Positions 55,101-64,000 of a DNA stretch of 64,000 nucleotides are shown one piece after another. This DNA comes from Jeotgalibacillus haloalkalitolerans. GTDB taxonomy: Bacteria; Bacillota; Bacilli; Bacillales; Jeotgalibacillaceae. The notes below the pieces were generated by a model. It had not been told where the DNA came from. It searched no databases and saw nothing but the letters and a program-made list of their open reading frames with translations. Each line of letters begins with the position of its first letter. Within the stretch, counting starts at the first letter, position 1. The DNA is taken from the NCBI RefSeq assembly GCF_034427455.1, contig NZ_JAXQNN010000002.1:921907-985906 (forward strand), in the 5' to 3' direction. Both the position numbers and the translations under genes were made by a program.

Positions 55101-55111
55101 GACATGTCGAT

Positions 55112-55930
55112 TTAAGGGAAACGAGGGAACTGGCCGAAGTCAGGCTTACGCTTCTCTTTAAAGGCATCGCGGCCTTCTTTTGCTTCATCCGTTGTATAGT
55201 AAAGAAGTGTTGCGTCTCCTGCAAACTGCTGAAGACCTGCAAGACCGTCAGTATCTGCATTCATCGCTGCTTTTACAAAGCGCAGTGCAGTCGGGCTCTT
55301 CTCAAGCATTTCCTCACACCATTTAACCGTCTCATCTTCAAGCTGATCAAGTGGCACGACTGTGTTTACTAAGCCCATATCAAGCGCTTCTTTTGCATCA
55401 TACTGACGGCAAAGGAACCAGATTTCACGTGCTTTCTTATGACCGATAATACGTGCAAGGTAGCCTGAACCGTAACCTGCGTCAAATGAACCAACTTTTG
55501 GTCCCGTCTGTCCGAAGATTGCGTTATCAGCAGCAATTGTCAGGTCACATACAACGTGTAATACGTGTCCGCCACCAATTGCATAACCTGAAACCATCGC
55601 GATAACCGGCTTTGGAATCACACGGATCAGACGCTGAAGGTCAAGTACATTCAGACGCGGAATCTCATCTTCCCCTACATAACCGCCGTGTCCGCGGACG
55701 CTCTGGTCTCCACCTGAACAGAATGCTTTATCGCCGACACCGGCAAGCACAATCACGCCTACACTGGAATCGTCACGCGCGTATGCAAAAGCATCGATCA
55801 GTTCCATTACTGTTTTCGGACGGAAAGCATTGCGCACTTCCGGACGGTTGATAGAGATCTTTGCAATCCCATTGTACGTTTCATATAAAATATCTTCATA
55901 GTTTCGTTCCTGTACCCATTCACGAGTCAT
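55112..55930 (-). CDS. menB: 1,4-Dihydroxy-2-naphthoyl-CoA synthase
   Basis: Crotonase-fold enzyme that cyclises OSB-CoA, 272 aa from [32 protein letters not shown] and [16 protein letters not shown] are diagnostic MenB blocks, with the C-terminal [10 protein letters not shown]. The ATG at 55930 has its own ribosome site TTAAGGAGG. The upstream menH frame is the same and has no stop, so the reading frame also continues from menH. Confidence 0.95.
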   Translation of the reverse strand: MTREWVQERNYEDILYETYNGIAKISINRPEVRNAFRPKTVMELIDAFAYARDDSSVGVIVLAGVGDKAFCSGGDQSVRGHGGYVGEDEIPRLNVLDLQRLIRVIPKPVIAMVSGYAIGGGHVLHVVCDLTIAADNAIFGQTGPKVGSFDAGYGSGYLARIIGHKKAREIWFLCRQYDAKEALDMGLVNTVVPLDQLEDETVKWCEEMLEKSPTALRFVKAAMNADTDGLAGLQQFAGDATLLYYTTDEAKEGRDAFKEKRKPDFGQFPRFP

Positions 55931-56761
55931 GAAAGAAACCTCCTTAATATGTAGTTGAGTTTTTAATAAAAACTCCCTTACCATTGTATCAAATTTTCCC
56001 GGCTGTTCCACCTGTATTGCATGCCCGGACTGCAAAATGTTCTGATGAATGGCATTTGGAAGTGATTTTTCCATTTCAGTGGCAATATTGATAAACTTCT
56101 GATCCCATTCCCCGGTTAATAGTAAAACCGGCATATGAAGCGTGTGAAGGCTTTCCCAGTATGAAGGCTGACTGCCTGTTCCCATATGACGCAGGCTAGC
56201 TGCAAGGCCTTCTTCACTATTTTTCAGCCTGCCTGAACGGATTTCCTGACGCTTTTGAAGGCTTAACTGCTTCTGGGAGTCGAAGAGCGGTAACTGCTCC
56301 CACCTGTCAGTAAACCGCTCCACACCTTCCTTTTCAATAAATGAAGTAAGCTCTTCATCACTGATCTTTCTCTGATGCCGCTCTTCAGCTGTCTTCAATC
56401 CCGGTGAAGCACTCTCAAGAACCAGACTGCTGACACGGTCCGGGTATATACTCGCAAAAGCTAAAGCCGTTCTTCCGCCCATCGAATAACCGATAAAAGC
56501 AGCCTGCCCGATTTCCAGCTGATCAAGTATCTCTTTTATCGACTCACATACATGCTCCATCGAAAAAGATTGCTCATCGCGGACGATTGTCTGACCATGT
56601 CCAGGCAGATCAATTGAAATCGCCTGATAGTCATATTTTAGAGCATGTGCAAATCTTGACCAGCTTTCAGCGCTGCCTGTAAAACCGTGCAGTAGCACAA
56701 CAGGTAGACCGCTGCCGGTTATGTTTACATGATAGGCTCCACCCTTCACATGACATATCAT
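55931..56761 (-). CDS. menH: SHCHC synthase MenH, lacking a stop codon before menB
   Basis: Alpha/beta hydrolase-fold lyase that releases pyruvate from SEPHCHC, 277 codons before the men[16 protein letters not shown], the nucleophile elbow [10 protein letters not shown] (near 98), GEWDQKF and [10 protein letters not shown] give Ser, Asp and His. Length equals a normal MenH, but no stop follows: the frame continues through [17 protein letters not shown] into menB. It starts 2 bp after the menD stop. See finding. Confidence 0.9.
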
Positions 56762-56763
56762 CT

Positions 56764-58473
56764 CTATTCCCCCCGTACTGCACCTGCAACTGTTTCCCAG
56801 AGCAGGCGGTGAGAGGCGGTATTTTTTTCGCGATCCGTTATCACTTCTGTCAGTTTGAGACTGTGATTGTCACCAGATAGAGATTGCTGAAGCGCTTCTT
56901 TCGTTTCACAGCGCTCATAATTCATGTCATATAGTGCAGCGGCATGCCTGAAATCGAGCGATGGCGGTGTGCCAAATAACGTTTCAAAATGCTCCGGTTC
57001 TGAAGCCTGCGGGAGAAATGAGAAGATTCCTCCACCGTTATTATTCATGACGACTATCTGTAATTGGCTAGGATGCTGCTTTGTCACGAGCAGTCCATTT
57101 AAATCATGGAACATTGATAGATCACCGATTAATAAATACACTGGCTCCCTTTTTACAGAAGCAATACCCAATGCTGTTGAGACGACGCCATCAATTCCGT
57201 TTGCACCGCGGTTTGCCCAGACATGAAACGGATTCATTCCGCGGATCCAGAACGTATCAACATCACGGACCGGCATACTGTTACCGACCAGCAGATGAGC
57301 CCCTTCAGGCAGAGATCGCAATAAAGTCCCCACTGCCGCACCTTCATCGGTTTCACGGTCAGTATACTGACGGATTTGATGCGCTGCTTTTTCATTTAAA
57401 GAGATCCACCGGTTAAGCCATGAACGTTCACTTTTCTCTATGTCAGCTTTCGCTAATTGTTCAGCAAAAAGCTGGTCATTCATTTCAATATAATGTGTTG
57501 CTGATGAGGTCGGGTCACGCCAGTCAGCCCCTTCATCAATCAGCCACTGACTGCACGCACTTCCTTTAACATACTGTGTCAACGCTTTTGAAACCGGCAT
57601 TCCGCCAAAACGGATGATCAGATCTGCCTGTAAAAGCTGCTTCACTTCATTATCCCGTAAAAATGCATCATAGCATTCAATGACTGACGGGTGATGCTCC
57701 ATCAGTGAACGTAATCCACTTAACGGATCTGCCAATACAGGAAATCCTGTCGCTTCGGCTAAATGAATGATTGCATCAGCAGCCGTCTGGTCTTCTGAAG
57801 GACCCGCGATAATTAACCCTTTCTCAGCCTGATGCAGCTGCTGTATCAGATCGGATAATTGATGCTCACTCAACTGTTTTTCAGCCAGATAAACGGATGA
57901 AAGTGGTTTGCTGTCCGGTGTAAATGATAGATCCGGAGACAACGGCTCTCTGAAAGGAAAATTGAGATGAACCGGCCCTTTAGGTGCAGCTGATGACTTA
58001 GCGGCAGCTTTAGCAGCAATTCTTCCTGTATACAGCAGCATATCAGGTTCAGATTCAGGAATCGGCATGTCATAAAACCATTTGGCATGTTTACCGAATA
58101 AATTGATCTGATCAATTGCCTGCGGTGCCCCGTTATCGCGGAGCTCATGAGGCCGGTCAGCTGTTAAGACGATGAGCGGTACTCTCGCATAACGTGCTTC
58201 CACGACAGCTGGGTAATAATTCGCTGCAGCCGTACCTGACGTACAGACAATCGCTACCGGCTCCTGGGAAGCTTTGGCCATACCCAGCGCATAAAAAGCG
58301 GCAGAACGTTCATCTACATTCACATGCGTCTGGATACCCGGATGATTCTTCAACAAATAAGCAAGCGGCGTAGAGCGTGATCCGGGACTGATCACTGCTC
58401 TTTTGACGCCGCTCTGATAAAGCTGTTCTATAAATGAAGATACATACGCTGTTAAGTTTTCTTTGTGACTCAT
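56764..58473 (-). CDS. menD: SEPHCHC synthase
   Basis: Thiamine-diphosphate enzyme joining isochorismate and 2-oxoglutarate, 569 aa. The catalytic Glu region is [20 protein letters not shown] (near 53), [17 protein letters not shown] follows, and the ThDP/Mg motif is [12 protein letters not shown] (near 440). ATG overlaps the menF stop by four bases. Second gene of menF-menD-menH-menB. Confidence 0.95.
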   Translation of the reverse strand: MSHKENLTAYVSSFIEQLYQSGVKRAVISPGSRSTPLAYLLKNHPGIQTHVNVDERSAAFYALGMAKASQEPVAIVCTSGTAAANYYPAVVEARYARVPLIVLTADRPHELRDNGAPQAIDQINLFGKHAKWFYDMPIPESEPDMLLYTGRIAAKAAAKSSAAPKGPVHLNFPFREPLSPDLSFTPDSKPLSSVYLAEKQLSEHQLSDLIQQLHQAEKGLIIAGPSEDQTAADAIIHLAEATGFPVLADPLSGLRSLMEHHPSVIECYDAFLRDNEVKQLLQADLIIRFGGMPVSKALTQYVKGSACSQWLIDEGADWRDPTSSATHYIEMNDQLFAEQLAKADIEKSERSWLNRWISLNEKAAHQIRQYTDRETDEGAAVGTLLRSLPEGAHLLVGNSMPVRDVDTFWIRGMNPFHVWANRGANGIDGVVSTALGIASVKREPVYLLIGDLSMFHDLNGLLVTKQHPSQLQIVVMNNNGGGIFSFLPQASEPEHFETLFGTPPSLDFRHAAALYDMNYERCETKEALQQSLSGDNHSLKLTEVITDREKNTASHRLLWETVAGAVRGE

Positions 58474-59864
58474 GAAATCGTTCCTCCTACTGCTCTTACC
58501 ATCGGACGCAGCTTGATCAATGTTTCCTGATACTCACTTTCCGCATCAGAATCTTTTACAACACCGCACCCCGCATAAAGATAAGCATGTTCACCTGATA
58601 AGAGACCGGAACGGATTGCAACAGCAAACTCACCGTCACCCTCTGCATTCAGCCAACCGACAGGCGCCGCATAAAAGCCGCGGTCCATCTCTTCTTCCTC
58701 GCGGATAATCTGCATTGCTTTAACAGTAGGTGTTCCGCCCAGTGCCGGCGTAGGATGAAGCTCCTTGACGAATTCAAGAATTGAAGCTTTATCTGTCATT
58801 CCCTCAACCGGCGTATACAGATGCTGAATATCTCTCATCTTCATCAGAACAGGCTGATCCGGCACGGTTAACTCACTGCATAAATCCTCAAGACTCTTAG
58901 AGATCATCCGTACGACAATTTCATGCTCTCCTAAGTTTTTCTCATCATGAAGCAATTCATTCCCGAATTGCTGATCTTCTTCAACCGTCTTCCCACGCGC
59001 GATCGATCCTGCAAGACATGTGGACAGTACTTTATTCTGATACTTTTTAATTAAACGCTCAGGTGTCGCACCAATAAAGCAGCTCTCTCCTGACTCAAAT
59101 GAGAATATAAAACTCTCACTCTGATCATCTCGGAGTTTTTCAAGCACAGAATCAGACCTCTTCTTATCATTAAAAGAAACCTTCACCTTTCTCGCGAGCA
59201 CAACCTTCTCAAGCTCAGTCCGATTAATGCGGTCCACAACTGAAGAAAGTGACGACTTCCATTGCTCCGGCTCAAATTCCTTTATTGATAAAACATTTAC
59301 GTCCTTTAGACTGCTGTCAGATTTGTTTAAAAGTGCAGTTTTCTGCTTCTGCATCTGGTTCCATACATTGACTGCATGGTCCCCTTTTTTACACTCTACG
59401 TTCATTGTTAAATACGTTTTCCCATACTGATCCACTGTCAGCATAAAGGCAGGCAGCTGAAAATACCCCTGCTCAAATGAAGACCACTCAGCACTCTTCG
59501 GCTTTTTCGGATCAAATGAAAAACCGCCTAAAATAACAGGGCCCGTCCAAGCGTCACCTTTTTCAATGACAGCATTTTTTAAGAACGTTTTCCATTGGTC
59601 ACTTAAAGAGTCAAACCGGTTCTGATCTTTCATATGAAACGTTTTCGCTGATCCTGCCCCGGCAAAAATCAGCTCAGATTTCGGATCCTGCCAGAAAGAC
59701 CGTCTGCCATTAAAGATAGAATAACCCGCTTCATAAAACTGAAGAGGGTCTATCGGTTCGATTTCCATCGTTTTACTATATAATACAGGCTGATTCGACT
59801 TTTCTGCCCTCTCATATGCCTGTTCAAAAGTTGTAAATCCCTGTGATTGATGTAGGATTCTCAC
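58470..59864 (-). CDS. menF: Isochorismate synthase
   Basis: Chorismate-utilising enzyme, 464 aa, making isochorismate for menaquinone. The C-terminal catalytic domain has SFESGESCFIGATPERLI, LAGSIARGKT, ELHPTPALGGTPT and AVAIRSGLL, all typical. I place the start at GTG 59864 because TTGGAGGGAAG lies just upstream; nine extra in-frame codons to 59891 contain the ribosome site itself. First gene of the operon, divergent from menA. Confidence 0.92.
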   Translation of the reverse strand: MRILHQSQGFTTFEQAYERAEKSNQPVLYSKTMEIEPIDPLQFYEAGYSIFNGRRSFWQDPKSELIFAGAGSAKTFHMKDQNRFDSLSDQWKTFLKNAVIEKGDAWTGPVILGGFSFDPKKPKSAEWSSFEQGYFQLPAFMLTVDQYGKTYLTMNVECKKGDHAVNVWNQMQKQKTALLNKSDSSLKDVNVLSIKEFEPEQWKSSLSSVVDRINRTELEKVVLARKVKVSFNDKKRSDSVLEKLRDDQSESFIFSFESGESCFIGATPERLIKKYQNKVLSTCLAGSIARGKTVEEDQQFGNELLHDEKNLGEHEIVVRMISKSLEDLCSELTVPDQPVLMKMRDIQHLYTPVEGMTDKASILEFVKELHPTPALGGTPTVKAMQIIREEEEMDRGFYAAPVGWLNAEGDGEFAVAIRSGLLSGEHAYLYAGCGVVKDSDAESEYQETLIKLRPMVRAVGGTIS

Positions 59865-59913
59865 TGTGCTTCCCTCCAAAAAAACGCACATTTGTCCATG
59901 GTTTGCTCTCTTT

Positions 59914-59943
59914 AAGATACACTTCTTTTGACAGCACTGTCAA
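59914..59943 (-). promoter_or_regulatory. menF promoter with an inverted repeat over the -35
   Basis: TTGACA and TATCTT on the minus strand are 18 bp apart. The -35 lies within TTGACAG-CA-CTGTCAA (59928–59943, plus-strand reading), a 7-2-7 inverted repeat that could be an operator. TTCTTTTGACAG is repeated 66 bp further toward menA. Confidence 0.6.
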
Positions 59944-60109
59944 CGAATCGTCATTTTTCAATGCTTTTTCTGTAACTGTTTTCATACATTCTTTTGACAG
60001 GCTTTTCGAAACAATCTGTTTCTTTTTTATAACGCTTAAAAACGATATAATAGAATAGGATAATTCGTCATTGTACGTGAATTTATATAGAATGTTGGGA
60101 GAGAATATT

Positions 60110-61021
60110 ATGAGTGAAAGACCTGAACGCGATCAGGGCTGGCGCATCTGGTGGCAGCTGACACGCCCGCACACACTGACCGCTGCATTTGTACCCGTTC
60201 TTCTTGGTACAGTGCTTGCATTAAACTATGCTGAAATGGACTGGCTGTTATTTTTGGCAATGTTAACTGCAAGTATTCTGATCCAGGCAGCTGCGAATAT
60301 GATTAATGAATACTTTGATTACGTACGAGGACTTGATAATGAAAATTCTGTCGGAATCGGCGGAGCCATCGTTCGAAATGGTGTGAAGCCTAAAACCGTG
60401 ATCAATCTTGCCTACAGCTTATTTGGAATCGCACTATTACTTGGCATTTACATTTGTATAAACAGCTCATGGTGGATTGCTGTCGTCGGATTAATCTGTA
60501 TGGCAGCCGCATACTTTTATACAGGCGGCCCTGTACCGATTGCCTATACACCATTTGGAGAACTTGCTGCAGGATTCTTTATGGGCTTTGTCATCATTCT
60601 GATTTCGTTCTACATCCAGACCGGTATCATCAATGCAGTCGCAATGTTTGTGTCTATACCCGTCTCCATTTTAGTAGGTGCCATCTTACTTGCGAATAAC
60701 ATCCGTGATCTGGACGGTGACAAAGAAAATGGCAGAAAGACAATTGCGATTCTTCTCGGTCGTAAATATGCCATCTACTTTCTCGCTTCCATGTTTGCAA
60801 CCGCATATGGATTTGTCGTGATCCTGGTCATCACAGGAACAGTCACACCATGGATGCTGATCAGCTTCCTCAGTATACCTAAAGCAGTAAAAGCAACAAC
60901 CGGCTTCATCGGTAAAACAAAACCAATGCAAATGATGCCCGCAATGAAAGCTACTGCTCAAACGAACACAATCTTTGGTTTTCTATTATCAATCGGCTTT
61001 TTAATTGGATACTTTTCATAA
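60110..61021 (+). CDS. menA: 1,4-Dihydroxy-2-naphthoate polyprenyltransferase
   Basis: Integral membrane prenyltransferase, 303 aa with about eight to nine helices, attaching the isoprenoid chain to DHNA. Asp-rich motifs NEYFDYVRGLDN (near 70) and NNIRDLDGDKENG (near 200) bind Mg-diphosphate. ATG 60110 follows TGGGAGAG; an open stretch of 13 codons upstream was rejected. A TATAAT at 60046 is a candidate -10. Divergent from menF. Confidence 0.94.
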   Translation: MSERPERDQGWRIWWQLTRPHTLTAAFVPVLLGTVLALNYAEMDWLLFLAMLTASILIQAAANMINEYFDYVRGLDNENSVGIGGAIVRNGVKPKTVINLAYSLFGIALLLGIYICINSSWWIAVVGLICMAAAYFYTGGPVPIAYTPFGELAAGFFMGFVIILISFYIQTGIINAVAMFVSIPVSILVGAILLANNIRDLDGDKENGRKTIAILLGRKYAIYFLASMFATAYGFVVILVITGTVTPWMLISFLSIPKAVKATTGFIGKTKPMQMMPAMKATAQTNTIFGFLLSIGFLIGYFS

Positions 61022-61023
61022 TT

Positions 61024-61058
61024 TAAACTCCGCTATTCAATAGCGGGGTTTTTATTTT
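61024..61058 (+). terminator. Terminator after menA
   Basis: AAACTCCGCTATT pairs with AATAGCGGGGTTT, then TTATTTTT. Confidence 0.85.
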
Positions 61059-61150
61059 TGATTCCTTACCTCAGAAAGTTAAAAGGTTTTAATTCCTGTC
61101 AGAAGGATAAACTGTAATATGCAGCAGATTAGAAGGAAGGATGAATCAAT

Positions 61151-61750
61151 ATGATTACAAAAGAGCAGCAAAATACATTAAAAGATGAACTATATACACG
61201 TAAAAAGCAGATTATCGAACAAAACGAAAAATCTGAGGACTATGAGAACACAGAGCTCTCAAATTACGATAATCACCCGGCTGATAATGCAACAGATCTT
61301 TTCGAACGTGAAAAAGACCTGGCACTTGAAGAGCATACACAAAAAGAGCTGGATGATATTAATGACGCATTAAATGCGATGGAAGAAGGCACTTATGGTT
61401 TATGTGCTGTAGGTGGTGAGGATATTCCATTCGAACGCCTTGAAGCAATGCCGACTGCTTTGACCTGTGTTGAACATGCTGAAGAGTATAGCAGCACGAA
61501 CCAGCGTCCAAGTGAAGAGTCTGTTATCAGCCCTTCATCAGATCACCCATACCGTGGTGAAGATGAAGGTATCAGGGACTATGAAAACAGTTTTGATGAG
61601 GCTGCAAGATACGGCACATCTGAAACCCCTTCAGATATGGCCAACGGTGAAGAAAGCTATGATGATCTTTATGAGGAAGATGTTGAGGATGAAGATGTAG
61701 CAAACGAAATGGATGGCAAGCACAGAAAGATTTTGCCTGATAACGAATAA
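61151..61750 (+). CDS. yteA: YteA family protein (DksA/TraR-like, degenerate zinc finger)
   Basis: Acidic 199-aa protein resembling B. subtilis YteA. Helical N-terminus, then EEGTYGLCAVGGEDIPFERL and TALTCVEHAEEY (about 76–115), which parallels the DksA C4 finger but keeps only two cysteines (CxxG and CxxH), so zinc binding by four Cys is not possible. The C-terminus is Asp/Glu-rich. Role unknown; the family is often called sporulation-related. AAGGAAGG precedes the ATG. Confidence 0.85.
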   Translation: MITKEQQNTLKDELYTRKKQIIEQNEKSEDYENTELSNYDNHPADNATDLFEREKDLALEEHTQKELDDINDALNAMEEGTYGLCAVGGEDIPFERLEAMPTALTCVEHAEEYSSTNQRPSEESVISPSSDHPYRGEDEGIRDYENSFDEAARYGTSETPSDMANGEESYDDLYEEDVEDEDVANEMDGKHRKILPDNE

Positions 61751-61756
61751 ATGATG

Positions 61757-61797
61757 CTCCTACCCTTTCCAGTAATGTGGAAAGGGTTTTTATTTTG
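61757..61797 (+). terminator. Terminator after yteA
   Basis: ACCCTTTCC pairs with GGAAAGGGT, then TTTTATTTTG. Confidence 0.85.
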
Positions 61798-62003
61798 CAG
61801 ATAGCTACTTAAATGAATGTACCGGCTTCTGCAAAAGTAAGTTATTGAGGAAATTAAAATTGCTGTCCTATTAGAGTAATTTAAGTAAAGTTGATGGAGT
61901 GAATATATAATCATTTAACCCTAAATGATATATTTTTATTGAATAACAATAAATAAAATCGTATAATTTACTCAATATCATTTATTTCAGAAAGGTCGTG
62001 GAA

Positions 62004-62366
62004 ATGGTCACTTTCTCACTTATATTTCTATCAATAACATTTGGGATTTTAATGATCTCAATAATCGCCCACATTATGATTCGAAGAAAAAATGAAGAGA
62101 AAAAACCACCACGGAAAATCTCTTTATTGGTGTCAGGGTTATTAATTTTGCATTGGATATTCTTTTTAAGCAGCGGTTATGGTTTATTACGAGAGGATCT
62201 TGCAGATATGCTTTTTCTGCCTGTATGGTTGTTATTATGTATAGGCGGGGCAGTCGCTGCTGCTTATGAATATCATCACAATAAAAGTTTCGCTATTCCA
62301 ATTGCCGGTTTAACAATGATTAGTCTGTTGTTTAGTGTTTTTATTAACGGCATATCAAGTATGTAA
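62004..62366 (+). CDS. Hypothetical four-helix membrane protein
   Basis: A 120-aa protein with four hydrophobic segments (about residues 3–24, 42–60, 70–90 and 98–115) and a basic loop RRKNEEKKPPRK after the first. No family recognised. ATG 62004 has AAAGG eight bases upstream; a GTG two codons earlier is possible. AT-rich flanks suggest lineage-specific content between yteA and the tRNA cluster. Confidence 0.65.
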   Translation: MVTFSLIFLSITFGILMISIIAHIMIRRKNEEKKPPRKISLLVSGLLILHWIFFLSSGYGLLREDLADMLFLPVWLLLCIGGAVAAAYEYHHNKSFAIPIAGLTMISLLFSVFINGISSM

Positions 62367-62394
62367 TTACATAATATTTATAAGTTATTTTAAA

Positions 62395-62446
62395 GAAAAA
62401 ACCTAACTTCCACCTGAAGAAATAGCTTGTGGAAATTAGGTTTTTG
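62395..62446 (+). terminator. Terminator after the membrane protein gene
   Basis: AAAAACCTAA and CTTCCAC pair with GTGGAA and TTAGGTTTTT. Confidence 0.75.
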
Positions 62447-62839
62447 TCATATACCATTGATGAAATATATTCTATTCAGTTTGTGATAACAAAGTTTTTG
62501 GCCTGTCTTAATTAATTGGGTATGTTTCTTGCTAATATGACCAACTACAGGCATCCTATGGCAGTAAAAGTATTAGATGTCTAACAGAAACCTGGAATTT
62601 AAATCCCGCGGAATAGAAATAGAGTACTGCACTGGTCAAAAGCTCTCATCTCACAATGTTCGCGGCCAGCTTTGAGCACGTACGCTCCTGTTAATGTGAA
62701 ATCATTCAACATCAGCATAACGGAGAGAAGTTAAATGAAACGATAATGGAAACTTAATTCCATTTTTTGCATTCTATGATAAAATCATAATATCAGAATT
62801 CGAACTTAAAATCACATTTAGTAAAATGGAGGCGATGCA
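62447..62839. other. Intergenic stretch with no supported feature
   Basis: About 390 bp without a coding frame of convincing length or start. I see no array, repeat or riboswitch. The last 80 bp, AT-rich, probably hold the promoter of the next gene, but no clear hexamer pair. Confidence 0.6.
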
Positions 62840-63121
62840 GTGAGGTTAGAGATGAACTATAGTAAGTACTCACTTATACTAAGCATTAGTGGAATTTTTA
62901 TCGCGTATATGATTTTTCCACCTTTCAATATTACTTTCGGACAATGGTCTATGATTGCCATTCCAATCGGTTTTGCTATTTATTTGATAGGTGTAATATT
63001 CGGAATGATTGCTTACTTTAAAAAAGAAAAGGGATTAATCAAATATGTATCATTAATCTCTATTCCGTTAGGGGTATTGTTTGTTGTATTTATATCTCAT
63101 TTATTTGGTGGAGAAATTTAA
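62840..63121 (+). CDS. Hypothetical small membrane protein
   Basis: A 93-aa protein with three hydrophobic segments (about 10–26, 36–58 and 68–88) and a short basic loop KKEKG between the last two. No family recognised. The start is GTG 62840 because GGAGG lies seven bases before it; an ATG four codons later lacks that spacing. Confidence 0.65.
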   Translation: MRLEMNYSKYSLILSISGIFIAYMIFPPFNITFGQWSMIAIPIGFAIYLIGVIFGMIAYFKKEKGLIKYVSLISIPLGVLFVVFISHLFGGEI

Positions 63122-63277
63122 ACTTTAAATTCTATATTAACGGTCATTATTTTTAATGCAGCTTTCTGCTATAGCGCACATAATCCACATTTTCAGTTCA
63201 AATTAAGCTGACGGAAATACTTGTCTTTCTCGATAATGTTTTATGGTTAATTACTTGTGTATGAAGTTATAAGAATA

Positions 63278-63320
63278 AAAAAACAGTTTTCAAATCAATA
63301 TGATTTGAAAACTGTTTTTG
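63278..63320 (-). terminator. Terminator of the tRNA operon
   Basis: AAACAGTTTTCAAATCA pairs perfectly with TGATTTGAAAACTGTTT, with T runs on the minus strand just after tRNA-Glu. Confidence 0.9.
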
Positions 63321-63321
63321 A

Positions 63322-63393
63322 TGACCCGTACGGGATTCGAACCCGTGTTACCGCCGTGAAAGGGCGGTGTCTTAACCACTTGACCAACGGGCC
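63322..63393 (-). tRNA. tRNA-Glu (TTC)
   Basis: 72-nt cloverleaf with acceptor GGCCCGT/ACGGGTC, anticodon loop CTTTCAC and GGTTCGAATCC T-arm. CCA is not encoded. Confidence 0.96.
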
Positions 63394-63400
63394 TAATAAC

Positions 63401-63491
63401 TGGCGGAGAAGGAGGGATTTGAACCCTCGCGCCGCTTACACGACCTACACCCTTAGCAGGGGCGCCTCTTCAGCCACTTGAGTACTTCCCC
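63401..63491 (-). tRNA. tRNA-Ser (GCT)
   Basis: Class II tRNA with long variable arm; acceptor GGGGAAG/CTTCTCC, anticodon loop CTGCTAA. CCA is encoded. Confidence 0.96.
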
Positions 63492-63498
63492 GTAAAAA

Positions 63499-63574
63499 TG
63501 GCTCCACAGGTAGGACTCGAACCTACGACCGATCGGTTAACAGCCGATAGCTCTACCACTGAGCTACTGTGGAA
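63499..63574 (-). tRNA. tRNA-Asn (GTT)
   Basis: Acceptor TCCACAG/CTGTGGA, anticodon loop CTGTTAA, T-arm GGTTCGAGTCC. CCA is encoded. Confidence 0.96.
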
Positions 63575-63584
63575 CAAATATATA

Positions 63585-63661
<77 letters not shown>

Positions 63662-63669
63662 AAATATAA

Positions 63670-63743
63670 TGGAGCGGGTGATGAGAATCGAACTCACGAC
63701 ATCAGCTTGGAAGGCTGAGGTTTTACCACTAAACTACACCCGC
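63670..63743 (-). tRNA. tRNA-Gly (TCC)
   Basis: Acceptor GCGGGTG/CACCCGC, anticodon loop CTTCCAA, T-arm AGTTCGATTCT. CCA is encoded. Confidence 0.96.
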
Positions 63744-63753
63744 ATACTCTAAA

Positions 63754-63830
63754 TGGGGCGACTGATGGGAATCGAACCCACGAATGCCGGAACCACAATC
63801 CGGTGCGTTAACCACTTCGCCACAATCGCC
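63754..63830 (-). tRNA. tRNA-His (GTG)
   Basis: Extra G at position -1 opposite discriminator C, acceptor GCGATTG/CAGTCGC, anticodon loop TTGTGGT. CCA is encoded. Confidence 0.96.
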
Positions 63831-63845
63831 ATGAAACAACAAAGA

Positions 63846-63918
63846 TGGCTTTGGACGGAATCGAACCGCCGACACATGGATTTTCAGTCCATTGCTCTAC
63901 CAACTGAGCTACAAAGCC
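63846..63918 (-). tRNA. tRNA-Phe (GAA)
   Basis: 73 nt, acceptor GGCTTTG/CAAAGCC, anticodon loop CTGAAAA, T-arm GGTTCGATTCC. CCA is not encoded. Confidence 0.96.
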
Positions 63919-63926
63919 TTAAAAAA

Positions 63927-64000
63927 TGGCGGTCCCGACCGGGATCGAACCGGCGATCTCCTGCGTGACAGGCAGGCATGTTAACCGCTACACCACGGGA
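63927..64000 (-). tRNA. tRNA-Asp (GTC), partial at the window edge
   Basis: Anticodon loop CTGTCAC and 3' end CGGGACC-G-CCA are present. The first two bases of the acceptor stem lie beyond position 64000. Confidence 0.94.

Overview
The window is a stretch of a low-GC Gram-positive (Bacillales) chromosome. Gene content and order follow the Bacillus subtilis ytpS–yteA/trnB region closely: SftA, YtpR, YtpQ, YtpP, YtoQ, YtoP, YtnP, TrmB, YtlR/Q/P, Dat, PepV, YthP/Q, MurJ (YtgP), LeuS with a T-box, MnmL/MnmM, YtpB/YtpA, MetK with a SAM riboswitch, PckA, the men genes, YteA and the end of a tRNA cluster. Coding density, strong AGGAGG-type ribosome sites and many TTG/GTG starts fit Bacillaceae/Caryophanaceae. 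My best genus guess is a Jeotgalibacillus-like organism, which is inference only.

Layout. 1–16 kb is mostly minus strand: truncated murC, sftA, the ytpP/ytpQ/ytpR cluster, a lone PTS-IIC-like membrane protein, DUF84 NTPase and M42 peptidase, AHL-lactonase-like YtnP, TrmB, a kinase-like protein, lipid kinase and RNA ligase family genes. On the plus strand are ytoQ, a PepSY protein and the cysteine synthase ytkP. 17–19.4 kb is an accessory island: two inverted, decayed IS1182-like elements flank two AT-rich genes for exported proteins of unknown function. 19.5–28 kb holds dat-pepV, an ABC transporter, ytzE, ytzG, murJ and ytfP. 28–38 kb holds rhodanese, leuS with its T-box leader, an MFS exporter, mnmL-mnmM (tRNA wobble uridine modification), a flavin oxidoreductase and the sesquarterpene/lysophospholipase pair ytpB-ytpA. 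38–47 kb holds a gamma-carbonic anhydrase-like protein, a cation/proton antiporter, topB, metK with S-box, pckA with a CcpN-like site, ytmB-ytmA-ytkD. 48–52 kb holds small stress or envelope genes (lipoprotein, Dps, YidD) and a Zur-boxed His-rich zinc-binding lipoprotein. 52–61 kb is the menaquinone pathway: menF-menD-menH-menB then menE-menC, with menA divergent. 61–64 kb has yteA, two small membrane proteins and eight tRNA genes (Asp, Phe, His, Gly, Ile, Asn, Ser, Glu in transcription order).

The unexplained signal lies between genes. First, four intergenic loci (about 11.42, 28.25, 32.98 and 42.69 kb) carry degenerate arrays with a period at or very near 21 bp. Each locus has its own 5–10 bp conserved core alternating with variable spacer; two arrays keep exactly 21 bp over six units. 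Second, at least twelve GC-rich intergenic repeats of 60–130 bp occur. In many the terminal inverted arms differ completely from copy to copy but remain perfectly complementary, so structure is kept while sequence is not. Third, menH has no stop codon and reads in frame through the menB ribosome site into menB, an apparent MenH–MenB fusion that needs checking for a homopolymer error. YtpA also lacks its nucleophile serine.
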